64,000 nucleotides of DNA from contig OY978530.1 of the NCBI GenBank assembly GCA_963854835.1, positions 19,134,733 to 19,198,732 on the forward strand, written 5' to 3'. The notes beneath the pieces are model-generated. The model worked only from the letters and a program-made list of their open reading frames with translations. It searched no databases and was not told the DNA's origin. Position numbers and translations under genes: made by a program. Shown one piece after another: positions 27,740-41,373 of the stretch. This DNA is from Megamerina dolium. Its lineage: Eukaryota; Arthropoda; Insecta; Diptera; Megamerinidae. Positions within the stretch are counted from its first letter, which is position 1. Every line of letters starts with the position of its first letter.

Positions 27740-30700
27740 GGTTATTCTAGACAGAAGATTGCCGAAGTTACAGCTGTTTCAATTTAAAATTTGTATGAAG
27801 GCTACGATAAACAGTGGGCGTGGTGCGCCCATTTCCTGTGAGCCTAGTTGCTCGTACAATCCTAATCCACACCTTAAATCTCGTTATTCTACGCTGAATA
27901 GTTTCCAAGTTATAACCGGTAACATTTTTTTTTAATTTAAGCAACTTTGTATGGGAGACCCAAAAAGGGGTGGGCGTGGTGCACTGATTTTCTACCAGAT
28001 TATTTCCGACTACCATGTTAATCTAAATGTCAATTATGGTTATTCTAGAGAGAAGATTGCCGAAGTTACAGCTGTTTCAATTTAAAACTTGTATGGGGGC
28101 TACGATAAACAGTGGGCGTGTTGCGCCCATTTCCTGTGAGCCTAGTTGCTCGTACAATACTAATCTATACCTTAAATCTCGTTGTCCTACGCTAAATGGT
28201 TTGTAAGTTATGGAGCTTAAAAATTTTGGTTTAATTCCCTCGACTTTGTATGAGAGGCCCATGAAAGAGTAGGCGTGCCACACTGATTTTCTGTCAGATT
28301 ATTTCCGACTACGATATTAATTTAAGTATCAATTATGGTTATTCTAGACGGAAGATTGCCGAAGTTACAGCTGTTTCAATTTAAAATTTGTATGAAGGCT
28401 ACGATAAACAGTGGGCGTGGTGCGCCCATTTCCTGTGAGCCTAGTTGCTCGTACAATCCTAATCCACACCTTAAATCTCGTTATTCTACGCTGAATAGTT
28501 TCCAAGTTATAACCGGTAACATTTTTTTTTAATTTCCGCAACTTTGTATGGGAGACCCAAAAAGGGGTGAGCGTGGTGCACTGATTTTCTACCAGATTAT
28601 TTCCGACTACCATGTCAATCTAAGTGTCAATTATGGTTATTCTAGAGAGAAGATTGCCGAAGTTACAGCTGTTTCAATTTAAAACTTGTATGGGGGCTAC
28701 GATAAACAGTGGGCGTGGTGCGTCCATTTCCTGTGAGCCTAGTTGCTCGTACAATACTAATCTATACCTTAAATCTCGTTGTCCTACGCTAAATGGTTTG
28801 TAAGTTATGGAGCTTAAAAGTTTTGGTTTAATTCCCTCGACTTTGTATGAGAGGCCCATGAAAGAGTAGGCGTGGCACACTGATTTTCTGCCAGATTATT
28901 TCCGACTACGATATTAATTTAGGTGTCAATTATGGTTATTCTAGACAGAAGATTGCCGAAGTTACAGCTGTTTCAATTTAAAATTTGTATGAAGGCTACG
29001 ATAAACAGTGGGCGTGGTGCGCCCATTTCCTGTGAGCCTAGTTGCTCGTACAATCCTAATCCACACCTTAAATCTCGTTATTCTACGCTGAATAGTTTCC
29101 AAGTTATAACCGGTAACATTTTTTTTTAATTTCCGCAACTTTGTATGGGAGATCCAAAAAGGGGTGGGCGTGGTACACTGATTTTCTACCAGATTATTTC
29201 CAACTACCATGTTAATTTAAGTATCAATTATGGTTATTCTAGACGGAAGATTGCCGAAGTTACAGCTGTTTCAATTTAAAATTTGTATGAAGGCTACGAT
29301 AAACAGTGGGCGTGGTGCGCCCATTTCCTGTGAGATTAGTTGCTCGTACAATCCTAATCCACACCTTAAATCTCGTTATTCTACGCTGAATAGTTTCCAA
29401 GTTATAACCGGTAACATTTTTTTTTAATTTCCGCAACTTTGTATGGGAGACCCAAAAAGGGGTGAGCGTGGTGCACTGATTTTCTACCAGATTATTTCCG
29501 ACTACCATGTCAATCTAAGTGTCAATTATGGTTATTCTAGAGAGAAGATTGCCGAAGTTACAGCTGTTTCAATTTAAAACTTGTATGGGGGCTACGATAA
29601 ACAGTGGGCGTGGTGCGCCCATTTCCTGTGAGCCTAGTTGCTCGTACAATACTAATCTATACCTTAAATCTCGTTGTCCTACGCTAAATGGTTTGTAAGT
29701 TATGGAGCTTAAAAGTTTTGGTTTAATTCCCTCGACTTTGTATGAGAGGCCCATGAAAGAGTAGGCGTGGCACACTGATTTTCTGCCAGATTATTTCCGA
29801 CTACGATATTAATTTAGGTGTCAATTATGGTTATTCTAGACAGAAGATTGCCGAAGTTACAGCTGTTTCAATTTAAAATTTGTATGAAGGCTACGATAAA
29901 CAGTGGGCGTGGTGCGCCCATTTCCTGTGAGCCTAGTTGCTCGTACAATCCTAATCCACACCTTAAATCTCGTTATTCTACGCTGAATAGTTTGCAAGTT
30001 ATAACCGGTAATATTTTTTTTAATTTCCGCAACTTTGTATGGGAGCCCCAAGAAGGAGTGGGAGTGGCACACTGATTTTATACTAGATTATTTCCGACTA
30101 CCATGTTAATCTAAGTGTCAATTATGGTTATTCTAGAGAGAAGATTGCCGAAGTCACAGCTGTTTCAATTTAAAATTTGTATGGGGGCTACGATAAACAG
30201 TGGGCGTGGTGCGCCCATTTCCTGTGAGCCTAGTTGCTCGTACAATACTAATCCACACCTTAAATCTCGTTATTCTACGCTGAATAGTTTCCAAGTTATA
30301 ACCGGTAACATTTTTTTTTAATTTCCGCAACTTTGTATGGGAGACCCAAAAAGGGGTGGGCGTGGTGCACTGATTTTCTACCAGATTATTTCCGACTACC
30401 ATGTCAATCTAAGTGTCAATTATGGTTATTCTAGAGAGAAGATTGCCGAAGTTACAGCTGTTTCAATTTAAAACTTGTATGGGGGCTACGATAAACAGTG
30501 GGCGTGGTGCGCCCATTTCCTGTGAGCCTAGTTGCTCGTACAATACTAATCTATACCTGAAATCTCGTTGTCCTACGCTAAATGGTTTGTAAGTTATGGA
30601 GCTTAAAAGTTTTGGTTTAATTTCCGCAACTTTGTATGGGAGACCCAAAAAGGGGTGGGCGTGGTACACTGATTTTCTACCAGATTATTTCCAACTACCA

Positions 30701-33700
30701 TGTTAATTTAAGTATCAATTATGGTTATTCTAGACGGAAGATTGCCGAAGTTACAGCTGTTTCAATTTAAAATTTGTATGAAGGCTACGATAAACAGTGG
30801 GCGTGGTGCGCCCATTTCCTGTGAGATTAGTTGCTCGTACAATCCTAATCCACACCTTAAATCTCGTTATTCTACGCTGAATAGTTTCCAAGTTATAACC
30901 GGTAACATTTTTTTTTAATTTCCGCAACTTTGTATGGGAGACCCAAAAAGGGGTGGGCGTGGTGCACTGATTTTCTACCAGATTATTTCCGACTACCATG
31001 TTAATCTAAGTGTCAATTATGGTTATTCTAGAGAGAAGATTGCCGAAGTTACAGCTGTTTCAATTTAAAACTTGTATGGGGGCTACGATAAACAGTGGGC
31101 GTGGTGCGCCCATTTCCTGTGAGCCTAGTTGCTCGTACAATACTAATCTATACCTTAAATCTCGTTGTCCTACGCTAAATGGTTTGTAAGTTATGGAGCT
31201 TAAAAGTTTTGGTTTAATTCCATCGACTTTGTATGAGAGGCCCATGAAAGAGTAGGCGTGGCACACTGATTTTCTGCCAGATTATTTCCGACTACGATAT
31301 TAATTTAGGTGTCAATTATGGTTATTCTAGACAGAAGATTGCCGATGTTACAGCTGTTTCAATTTAAAATTTGTATGGGGGCTACGATAAACAGTGGGCG
31401 TGGTGCGCCCATTTCCTTTGAGCCTAGTTGCTCGCACAATCCTAATCCACACCTTAAATCTCGTTATTCTACGCTGAATAGTTTGCAAGTTATAACCGGT
31501 AACATTTTTTTTTAATTTCCGCAACTTTGTATGGGAGACCCAAAAAGGGGTGGGCGTGGTACACTGATTTTCTACCTAATTATTTCCAACTACCATGTTA
31601 ATTTAAGTATCAATTATGGTTATTCTAGACGGAAGATTGCCGAAGTTACAGCTGTTTCAATTTAAAATTTGTATGAAGGCTACGATAAACAGTGGGCGTG
31701 GTGCGCCCATTTCCTGTGAGCCTAGTTGCTCGTACAATCCTAATCCACACCTTAAATCTCGTTATTCTACGCTGAATAGTTTCCAAGTTATAACCGGTAA
31801 CATTTTTTTTTAATTTCCGCAACTTTGTATGGGACACCCAAAAAGGGGTGGGCGTGGTGCACTGATTTTCTACCAGATTATTTCCGACTACCATGTTAAT
31901 CTAAATGTCAATTATGGTTATTCTAGAGAGAAGATTGCCGAAGTTACAGCTGTTTCAATTTAAAACTTGTATGGGGGCTACGATAAACAGTGGGCGTGTT
32001 GCGCCCATTTCCTGTGAGCCTAGTTGCTCGTACAATACTAATCTATACCTTAAATCTCGTTGTCCTACGCTAAATGGTTTGTAAGTTATGGAGCTTAAAA
32101 ATTTTGGTTTAATTCCCTCGACTTTGTATGAGAGGCCCATGAAAGAGTAGGCGTGCCACACTGATTTTCTGTCAGATTATTTCCGACTACGATATTAATT
32201 TAAGTATCAATTATGGTTATTCTAGACGGAAGATTGCCGAAGTTACAGCTGTTTCAATTTAAAATTTGTATGAAGGCTACGATAAACAGTGGGCGTGGTG
32301 CGCCCATTTCCTGTGAGATTAGTTGCTCGTACAATCCTAATCCACACCTTAAATCTCGTTATTCTACGCTGAATAGTTTCCAAGTTATAACCGGTAACAT
32401 TTTTTTTTAATTTCCGCAACTTTGTATGGGAGACCCAAAAAGGGGTGAGCGTGGTGCACTGATTTTCTACCAGATTATTTCCGACTACCATGTCAATCTA
32501 AGTGTCAATTATGGTTATTCTAGAGAGAAGATTGCCGAAGTTACAGCTGTTTCAATTTAAAACTTGTATGGGGGCTACGATAAACAGTGGGCGTGGTGCG
32601 CCCATTTCCTGTGAGCCTAGTTGCTCGTACAATACTAATCTATACCTTAAATCTCGTTGTCCTACGCTAAATGGTTTGTAAGTTATGGAGCTTAAAAGTT
32701 TTGGTTTAATTCCCTCGACTTTGTATGAGAGGCCCATGAAAGAGTAGGCGTGGCACACTGATTTTCTGCCAGATTATTTCCGACTACGATATTAATTTAG
32801 GTGTCAATTATGGTTATTCTAGACGGAAGATTGCCGAAGTTACAGCTGTTTCAATTTAAAATTTGTATGAAGGCTACGATAAACAGTGGGCGTGGTGCGC
32901 CCATTTCCTGTGAGCCTAGTTGCTCGTACAATCCTAATCCACACCTTAAATCTCGTTATTCTACGCTGAATAGTTTCCAAGTTATAACCGGTAACATTTT
33001 TTTTTAATTTCCGCAACTTTGTATGGGAGATCCAAAAAGGGGTGGGCGTGGTACACTGATTTTCTACCAGATTATTTCCAACTACCATGTTAATTTAAGT
33101 ATCAATTATGGTTATTCTAGACGGAAGATTGCCGAAGTTACAGCTGTTTCAATTTAAAATTTGTATGAAGGCTACGATAAACAGTGGGCGTGGTGCGCCC
33201 ATTTCCTGTGAGATTAGTTGCTCGTACAATCCTAATCCACACCTTAAATCTCGTTATTCTACGCTGAATAGTTTCCAAGTTATAACCGGTAACATTTTTT
33301 TTTAATTTCCGCAACTTTGTATGGGAGACCCAAAAAGGGGTGAGCGTGGTGCACTGATTTTCTACCAGATTATTTCCGACTACCATGTCAATCTAAGTGT
33401 CAATTATGGTTATTCTAGAGAGAAGATTGCCGAAGTTACAGCTGTTTCAATTTAAAACTTGTATGGGGGCTACGATAAACAGTGGGCGTGGTGCGCCCAT
33501 TTCCTGTGAGCCTAGTTGCTCGTACAATACTAATCTATACCTTAAATCTCGTTGTCCTACGCTAAATGGTTTGTAAGTTATGGAGCTTAAAAGTTTTGGT
33601 TTAATTCCCTCGACTTTGTATGAGAGGCCCATGAAAGAGTAGGCGTGGCACACTGATTTTCTGCCAGATTATTTCCGACTACGATATTAATTTAGGTGTC

Positions 33701-36700
33701 AATTATGGTTATTCTAGACAGAAGATTGCCGAAGTTACAGCTGTTTCAATTTAAAATTTGTATGAAGGCTACGATAAACAGTGGGCGTGGTGCGCCCGTT
33801 TCCTGTGAGCCTAGTTGCTCGTACAATCCTAATCCACACCTTAAATCTCGTTATTCTACGCTGAATAGTTTGCAAGTTATAACCGGTAATATTTTTTTTA
33901 ATTTCCGCAACTTTGTATGGGAGCCCCAAGAAGGAGTGGGAGTGGCACACTGATTTTATACTAGATTATTTCCGACTACCATGTTAATCTAAGTGTCAAT
34001 TATGGTTATTCTAGAGAGAAGATTGCCGAAGTCACAGCTGTTTCAATTTAAAATTTGTATGGGGGCTACGATAAACAGTGGGCGTGGTGCGCCCATTTCC
34101 TGTGAGCCTAGTTGCTCGTACAATACTAATCCACACCTTAAATCTCGTTATTCTACGCTGAATAGTTTCCAAGTTATAACCGGTAACATTTTTTTTTAAT
34201 TTCCGCAACTTTGTATGGGAGACCCAAAAAGGGGTGGGCGTGGTGCACTGATTTTCTACCAGATTATTTCCGACTACCATGTCAATCTAAGTGTCAATTA
34301 TGGTTATTCTAGAGAGAAGATTGCCGAAGTTACAGCTGTTTCAATTTAAAACTTGTATGGGGGCTACGATAAACAGTGGGCGTGGTGCGCCCATTTCCTG
34401 TGAGCCTAGTTGCTCGTACAATACTAATCTATACCTTAAATCTCGTTGTCCTACGCTAAATGGTTTGTAAGTTATGGAGCTTAAAAGTTTTGGTTTAATT
34501 TCCGCAACTTTGTATGGGAGACCCAAAAAGGGGTGGGCGTGGTACACTGATTTTCTACCAGATTATTTCCAACTACCATGTTAATTTAAGTATCAATTAT
34601 GGTTATTCTAGACGGAAGATTGCCGAAGTTACAGCTGTTTCAATTTAAAATTTGTATGAAGGCTACGATAAACAGTGGGCGTGGTGCGCCCATTTCCTGT
34701 GAGATTAGTTGCTCGTACAATCCTAATCCACACCTTAAATCTCGTTATTCTACGCTGAATAGTTTCCAAGTTATAACCGGTAACATTTTTTTTTAATTTC
34801 CGCAACTTTGTATGGGAGACCCAAAAAGGGGTGGGCGTGGTGCACTGATTTTCTACCAGATTATTTCCGACTACCATGTTAATCTAAGTGTCAATTATGG
34901 TTATTCTAGAGAGAAGATTGCCGAAGTTACAGCTGTTTCAATTTAAAACTTGTATGGGGGCTACGATAAACAGTGGGCGTGGTGCGCCCATTTCCTGTGA
35001 GCCTAGTTGCTCGTACAATACTAATCTATACCTTAAATCTCGTTGTCCTACGCTAAATGGTTTGTAAGTTATGGAGCTTAAAAGTTTTGGTTTAATTCCC
35101 TCGACTTTGTATGAGAGGCCCATGAAAGAGTAGGCGTGGCACACTGATTTTCTGCCAGATTATTTCCGACTACGATAATTATTTAGGTGTCAATTATGGT
35201 TATTCTAGACAGAAGATTGCCGATGTTACAGCTGTTTCAATTTAAAATTTGTATGGGGGCTACGATAAACAGTGGGCGTGGTGCGCCCATTTCCTTTGAG
35301 CCTAGTTGCTCGCACAATCCTAATCCACACCTTAAATCTCGTTATTCTACGCTGAATAGTTTGCAAGTTATAACCGGTAACATTTTTTTTTAATTTCCGC
35401 AACTTTGTATGGGAGACCCAAAAAGGGGTGGGCGTGGTACACTGATTTTCTACCTAATTATTTCCAACTACCATGTTAATTTAAGTATCAATTATGGTTA
35501 TTCTAGACGGAAGATTGCCGAAGTTACAGCTGTTTCAATTTAAAATTTGTATGAAGGCTACGATAAACAGTGGGCGTGGTGCGCCCATTTCCTGTGAGCC
35601 TAGTTGCTCGTACAATACTAATCCACACCTTAAATCTCGTTATTCTACGCTGAATAGTTTGCAAGTTATAACCGGTAATATTTTTTTTAATTTCCGCAAC
35701 TTTGTATGGGAGCCCCAAGAAGGAGTGGGAGTGGCACACTGATTTTATACTAGATTATTTCCGACTACCATGTTAATCTAAGTGTCAATTATGGTTATTC
35801 TAGAGAGAAGATTGCCAAAGTCACAGCTGTTTCAATTTAAAATTTGTATGGGGGCTACGATAAACAGTGGGCGTGGTGCGCCCATTTCCTGTGAGCCTAG
35901 TTGCTCGTACAATACTAATCCACACCTTAAATCTCGTTATTCTACGCTGAATAGTTTCCAAGTTATAACCGGTAAAATTTTTTTTTAATTTCCGCAACTT
36001 TGTATGGGAGCCCCAAGAAGGAGTGGTCGTGGTACACTGATGTTCTACTAGATTATTTCCGACTACCATGTTAATCTAAGTGTCACTTATGGTTATTCTA
36101 GAGAGAAGATTGCTGAAGTTACAGCTGTTTCAATTTAAAATTTGTATGGGGGCTACGATAAACAGTGGGCGTGGTGCGTCCATTTCCTGTGAGCCTAGTT
36201 GCTCGTACAATACTAATCTATATCTTAAATCTCGTTGTCCTACGCTGAATGGTTTGTAAGTTATGGAGCTTAAAAGTTTTAGTTTAATTCCTCGACTTTG
36301 TATGAGAGACCCAAAAATGAGTGGGCGTGGGACACTGATTTTCTGCCAGATTATTTCCGACTACCATGTCAATCTAAGTGTCAATTATGGTTATTCTAGA
36401 GAGAAGATTGCCGAAGTTACAGCTGTTTCAATTTAAAACTTGTATGGGGGCTACGATAAACAGTGGGCGTGTTGCGCCCATTTCCTGTGAGCCTAGTTGC
36501 TCGTACAATACTAATCTATACCTTAAATCTCGTTGTCCTACGCTAAATGGTTTGTAAGTTATGGAGCTTAAAAATTTTGGTTTAATTCCCTCGACTTTGT
36601 ATGAGAGGCCCATGAAAGAGTAGGCGTGCCACACTGATTTTCTGTCATATTATTTCCGACTACGATATTAATTTAAGTATCAATTATGGTTATTCTAGAC

Positions 36701-39700
36701 GGAAGATTGCCGAAGTTACAGCTGTTTCAATTTAAAATTTGTATGAAGGCTACGATAAACAGTGGGCGTGGTGCGCCCATTTCCTGTGAGATTAGTTGCT
36801 CGTACAATCCTAATCCACACCTTAAATCTCGTTATTCTACGCTGAATAGTTTCCAAGTTATAACCGGTAACATTTTTTTTTAATTTCCGCAACTTTGTAT
36901 GGGAGACCCAAAAAGGGGTGAGCGTGGTGCACTGATTTTCTACCAGATTATTTCCGACTACCATGTCAATCTAAGTGTCAATTATGGTTATTCTAGAGAG
37001 AAGATTGCCGAAGTTACAGCTGTTTCAATTTAAAACTTGTATGGGGGCTACGATAAACAGTGGGCGTGGTGCGCCCATTTCCTGTGAGCCTAGTTGCTCG
37101 TACAATACTAATCTATACCTTAAATCTCGTTGTCCTACGCTAAATGGTTTGTAAGTTATGGAGCTTAAAAGTTTTGGTTTAATTCCCTCGACTTTGTATG
37201 AGAGGCCCATGAAAGAGTAGGCGTGGCACACTGATTTTCTGCCAGATTATTTCCGACTACGATATTAATTTAGGTGTCAATTATGGTTATTCTAGACAGA
37301 AGATTGCCGAAGTTACAGCTGTTTCAATTTAAAATTTGTATGAAGGCTACGATAAACAGTGGGCGTGGTGCGCCCATTTCCTGTGAGCCTAGTTGCTCGT
37401 ACAATCCTAATCCACACCTTAAATCTCGTTATTCTACGCTGAATAGTTTCCAAGTTATAACCGGTAACATTTTTTTTTAATTTCCGCAACTTTGTATGGG
37501 AGATCCAAAAAGGGGTGGGCGTGGTACACTGATTTTCTACCAGATTATTTCCAACTACCATGTTAATTTAAGTATCAATTATGGTTATTCTAGACGGAAG
37601 ATTGCCGAAGTTACAGCTGTTTCAATTTAAAATTTGTATGAAGGCTACGATAAACAGTGGGCGTGGTGCGCCCATTTCCTGTGAGATTAGTTGCTCGTAC
37701 AATCCTAATCCACACCTTAAATCTCGTTATTCTACGCTGAATAGTTTCCAAGTTATAACCGGTAACATTTTTTTTTAATTTCCGCAACTTTGTATGGGAG
37801 ACCCAAAAAGGGGTGAGCGTGGTGCACTGATTTTCTACCAGATTATTTCCGACTACCATGTCAATCTAAGTGTCAATTATGGTTATTCTAGAGAGAAGAT
37901 TGCCGAAGTTACAGCTGTTTCAATTTAAAACTTGTATGGGGGCTACGATAAACAGTGGGCGTGGTGCGCCCATTTCCTGTGAGCCTAGTTGCTCGTACAA
38001 TACTAATCTATACCTTAAATCTCGTTGTCCTACGCTAAATGGTTTGTAAGTTATGGAGCTTAAAAGTTTTGGTTTAATTCCCTCGACTTTGTATGAGAGG
38101 CCCATGAAAGAGTAGGCGTGGCACACTGATTTTCTGCCAGATTATTTCCGACTACGATATTAATTTAGGTGTCAATTATGGTTATTCTAGACAGAAGATT
38201 GCCGAAGTTACAGCTGTTTCAATTTAAAATTTGTATGAAGGCTACGATAAACAGTGGGCGTGGTGCGCCCATTTCCTGTGAGCCTAGTTGCTCGTACAAT
38301 CCTAATCCACACCTTAAATCTCGTTATTCTACGCTGAATAGTTTGCAAGTTATAACCGGTAATATTTTTTTTAATTTCCGCAACTTTGTATGGGAGCCCC
38401 AAGAAGGAGTGGGAGTGGCACACTGATTTTATACTAGATTATTTCCGACTACCATGTTAATCGAAGTGTCAATTATGGTTATTCTAGAGAGAAGATTGCC
38501 GAAGTCACAGCTGTTTCAATTTAAAATTTGTATGGGGGCTACGATAAACAGTGGGCGTGGTGCGCCCATTTCCTGTGAGCCTAGTTGCTCGTACAATACT
38601 AATCCACACCTTAAATCTCGTTATTCTACGCTGAATAGTTTCCAAGTTATAACCGGTAACATTTTTTTTTAATTTCCGCAACTTTGTATGGGAGACCCAA
38701 AAAGGGGTGGGCGTGGTGCACTGATTTTCTACCAGATTATTTCCGACTACCATGTCAATCTAAGTGTCAATTATGGTTATTCTAGAGAGAAGATTGCCGA
38801 AGTTACAGCTGTTTCAATTTAAAACTTGTATGGGGGCTACGATAAACAGTGGGCGTGGTGCGCCCATTTCCTGTGACCCTAGTTGCTCGTACAATACTAA
38901 TCTATACCTTAAATCTCGTTGTCCTACGCTAAATGGTTTGTAAGTTATGGAGCTTAAAAGTTTTGGTTTAATTTCCGCAACTTTGTATGGGAGACCCAAA
39001 AAGGGGTGGGCGTGGTACACTGATTTTCTACCAGATTATTTCCAACTACCATGTTAATTTAAGTATCAATTATGGTTATTCTAGACGGAAGATTGCCGAA
39101 GTTACAGCTGTTTCAATTTAAAATTTGTATGAAGGCTACGATAAACAGTGGGCGTGGTGCGCCCATTTCCTGTGAGATTAGTTGCTCGTACAATCCTAAT
39201 CCACACCTTAAATCTCGTTATTCTACGCTGAATAGTTTCCAAGTTATAACCGGTAACATTTTTTTTTAATTTCCGCAACTTTGTATGGGAGACCCAAAAA
39301 GGGGTGGGCGTGGTGCACTGATTTTCTACCAGATTATTTCCGACTACCATGTTAATCTAAGTGTCAATTATGGTTATTCTAGAGAGAAGATTGCCGAAGT
39401 TACAGCTGTTTCAATTTAAAACTTGTATGGGGGCTACGATAAACAGTGGGCGTGGTGCGCCCATTTCCTGTGAGCCTAGTTGCTCGTACAATACTAATCT
39501 ATACCTTAAATCTCGTTGTCCTACGCTAAATGGTTTGTAAGTTATGGAGCTTAAAAGTTTTGGTTTAATTCCCTCGACTTTGTATGAGAGGCCCATGAAA
39601 GAGTAGGCGTGGCACACTGATTTTCTGCCAGATTATTTCCGACTACGATATTAATTTAGGTGTCAATTATGGTTATTCTAGACAGAAGATTGCCGATGTT

Positions 39701-40730
39701 ACAGCTGTTTCAATTTAAAATTTGTATGGGGGCTACGATAAACAGTGGGCGTGGTGCGCCCATTTCCTTTGAGCCTAGTTGCTCGCACAATCCTAATCCA
39801 CACCTTAAATCTCGTTATTCTACGCTGAATAGTTTGCAAGTTATAACCGGTAACATTTTTTTTTAATTTCCGCAACTTTGTATGGGAGACCCAAAAAGGG
39901 GTGGGCGTGGTACACTGATTTTCTACCTAATTATTTCCAACTACCATGTTAATTTAAGTATCAATTATGGTTATTCTAGACGGAAGATTGCCGAAGTTAC
40001 AGCTGTTTCAATTTAAAATTTGTATGAAGGCTACGATAAACAGTGGGCGTGGTGCGCCCATTTCCTGTGAGCCTAGTTGCTCGTACAATCCTAATCCACA
40101 CCTTAAATCTCGTTATTCTACGCTGAATAGTTTGCAAGTTATAACCGGTAATATTTTTTTTAATTTCCGCAACTTTGTATGGGAGCCCCAAGAAGGAGTG
40201 GGAGTGGCACACTGATTTTATACTAGATTATTTCCGACTACCATGTTAATCTAAGTGTCAATTATGGTTATTCTAGAGAGAAGATTGCCGAAGTCACAGC
40301 TGTTTCAATTTAAAATTTGTATGGGGGCTACGATAAACAGTGGGCGTGGTGCGCCCATTTCCTGTGAGCCTAGTTGCTCGTACAATACTAATCCACACCT
40401 TAAATCTCGTTATTCTACGCTGAATAGTTTCCAAGTTATAACCGGTAAAATTTTTTTTTAATTTCCGCAACTTTGTATGGGAGCCCCAAGAAGGAGTGGT
40501 CGTGGTACACTGATGTTCTACTAGATTATTTCCGACTACCATGTTAATCTAAGTGTCACTTATGGTTATTCTAGAGAGAAGATTGCTGAAGTTACAGCTG
40601 TTTCAATTTAAAATTTGTATGGGGGCTACGATAAACAGTGGGCGTGGTGCGTCCATTTCCTGTGAGCCTAGTTGCTCGTACAATACTAATCTATATCTTA
40701 AATCTCGTTGTCCTACGCTGAATGGTTTGT
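27740..40730. repeat. Higher-order block: 13- to 15-monomer units (3878 and 4473 bp)
   Basis: Thirteen successive variant monomers from 28077 to 31616 reappear at 31955 to 35494, an offset of 3878 bp (13 x 298). The set from 31955 to 35782 then recurs at 36428 to 40255, an offset of 4473 bp (15 x 298). The later unit gained two monomers (about 35782-36370) that carry the GGAGTGGTCGTGGTACACTG and GTGTCACTTATGG markers. Copies are nearly identical, making this the most recently amplified part of the array. Confidence 0.85.
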
Positions 40731-41195
40731 AAGTTATGGAGCTTAAAAGTTTTAGTTTAATTCCTCGACTTTGTATGAGAGACCCAAAAATGAGTGGGCG
40801 TGGGACACTGATTTTCTGCCAGATTATTTCCGACTACCATATTAATTTAGGTGTCAATTATGGTTATTCTAGACAGAAGATTGCCGAAGTTACAGCTGTT
40901 TCAATTTAAAATTTGTATGGGGGCTACGATAAACAGTGGGCGTGGTGCGCCCATTTCCTTTGAGCCTAGTTGCTCGTACAATCCTAATCCACACCTTAAA
41001 TCTCGTTATTCTACGCTGAATAGTTTGAAAGTTATAACCGGTAATATTTTTTTTAATTTCCGCAACTTTGTATGGGAGCCCCATGAAGGAGTGGGCGTGG
41101 CACACTGATTTTCTGTCAGATTATTTCCGACTACGATATTAATTTAGGTGTCAATTATGGTTATTCTAGACAGAAGATTGCCGAAGTTACAGCTG

Positions 41196-41262
41196 TTTCA
41201 ATTTAAAATTTGTATGGGGGCTACGATAAACAGTGGGCGTGGTGCGCCCATTTCCTTTGAGC

Positions 41263-41307
<45 letters not shown>

Positions 41308-41373
41308 CTCAAAGGAAATGGGCGCACCACGCCCACTGTTTATCGTAGCCCCCATACAAATTTTAAACTGAAA
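41196..41373. repeat. Palindromic end of the satellite array (67-bp arms)
   Basis: The left arm (41196-41262) runs from TTTCAATTTAAAATTTG to CATTTCCTTTGAGC. The right arm (41307-41373) is its reverse complement with one difference (TTTCAG for TTTCAA). The spacer is 44 bp, almost all (TA)n. The direct arm breaks off in mid-monomer, just where CTAGTTGCTCG should follow, so this is a rearrangement breakpoint and not a normal monomer boundary. Possible origins are a fold-back inversion at a broken end, hairpin repair or an assembly error. The array does not resume in either orientation. Confidence 0.93.
41264..41305. repeat. (TA)21 microsatellite at the array edge
   Basis: Forty-two bases of alternating T and A separate the last direct monomer fragment from an inverted copy of the same fragment. 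A second short ATATATATAT run follows the inverted arm. Confidence 0.97.

Larger units (their letters stand above)
1..41262. repeat. Satellite array, ~299-bp monomer (about 140 copies)
   Basis: The same unit repeats head to tail from the first base of the window, so the array extends beyond it on the left. The standard spacing is 297-299 bp (for example the phrase TCAATTATGGTTATTCTAGA recurs at that interval), with shorter units of 251 and 247 bp. Landmarks in each unit are GCCGAAGTTACAGCTGTTTC, a GTGGGCGTGG box, GAGCCTAGTTGCTCGTACAA, and a second GTGGGCGTGG box. No foreign insertion interrupts the 41 kb. Many 60-115 codon open frames recur on both strands, but they follow the monomer period, change with each indel and match no protein family I know, so I do not treat them as genes. 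Whether the array is centromeric, sex-linked or interstitial cannot be told from the sequence. Confidence 0.98.

Noticed and set aside
1..41262. Dozens of 60-115 codon open frames on both strands in the satellite
   Set aside because: They follow the monomer period, overlap on opposite strands, break with each indel and match no known family. They are by-products of the repeat, and several begin at non-ATG codons.
1..41262. A CRISPR-like or bacterial repeat array
   Set aside because: The repeats are contiguous without unique spacers, the monomer is about 299 bp, and everything downstream is eukaryotic.
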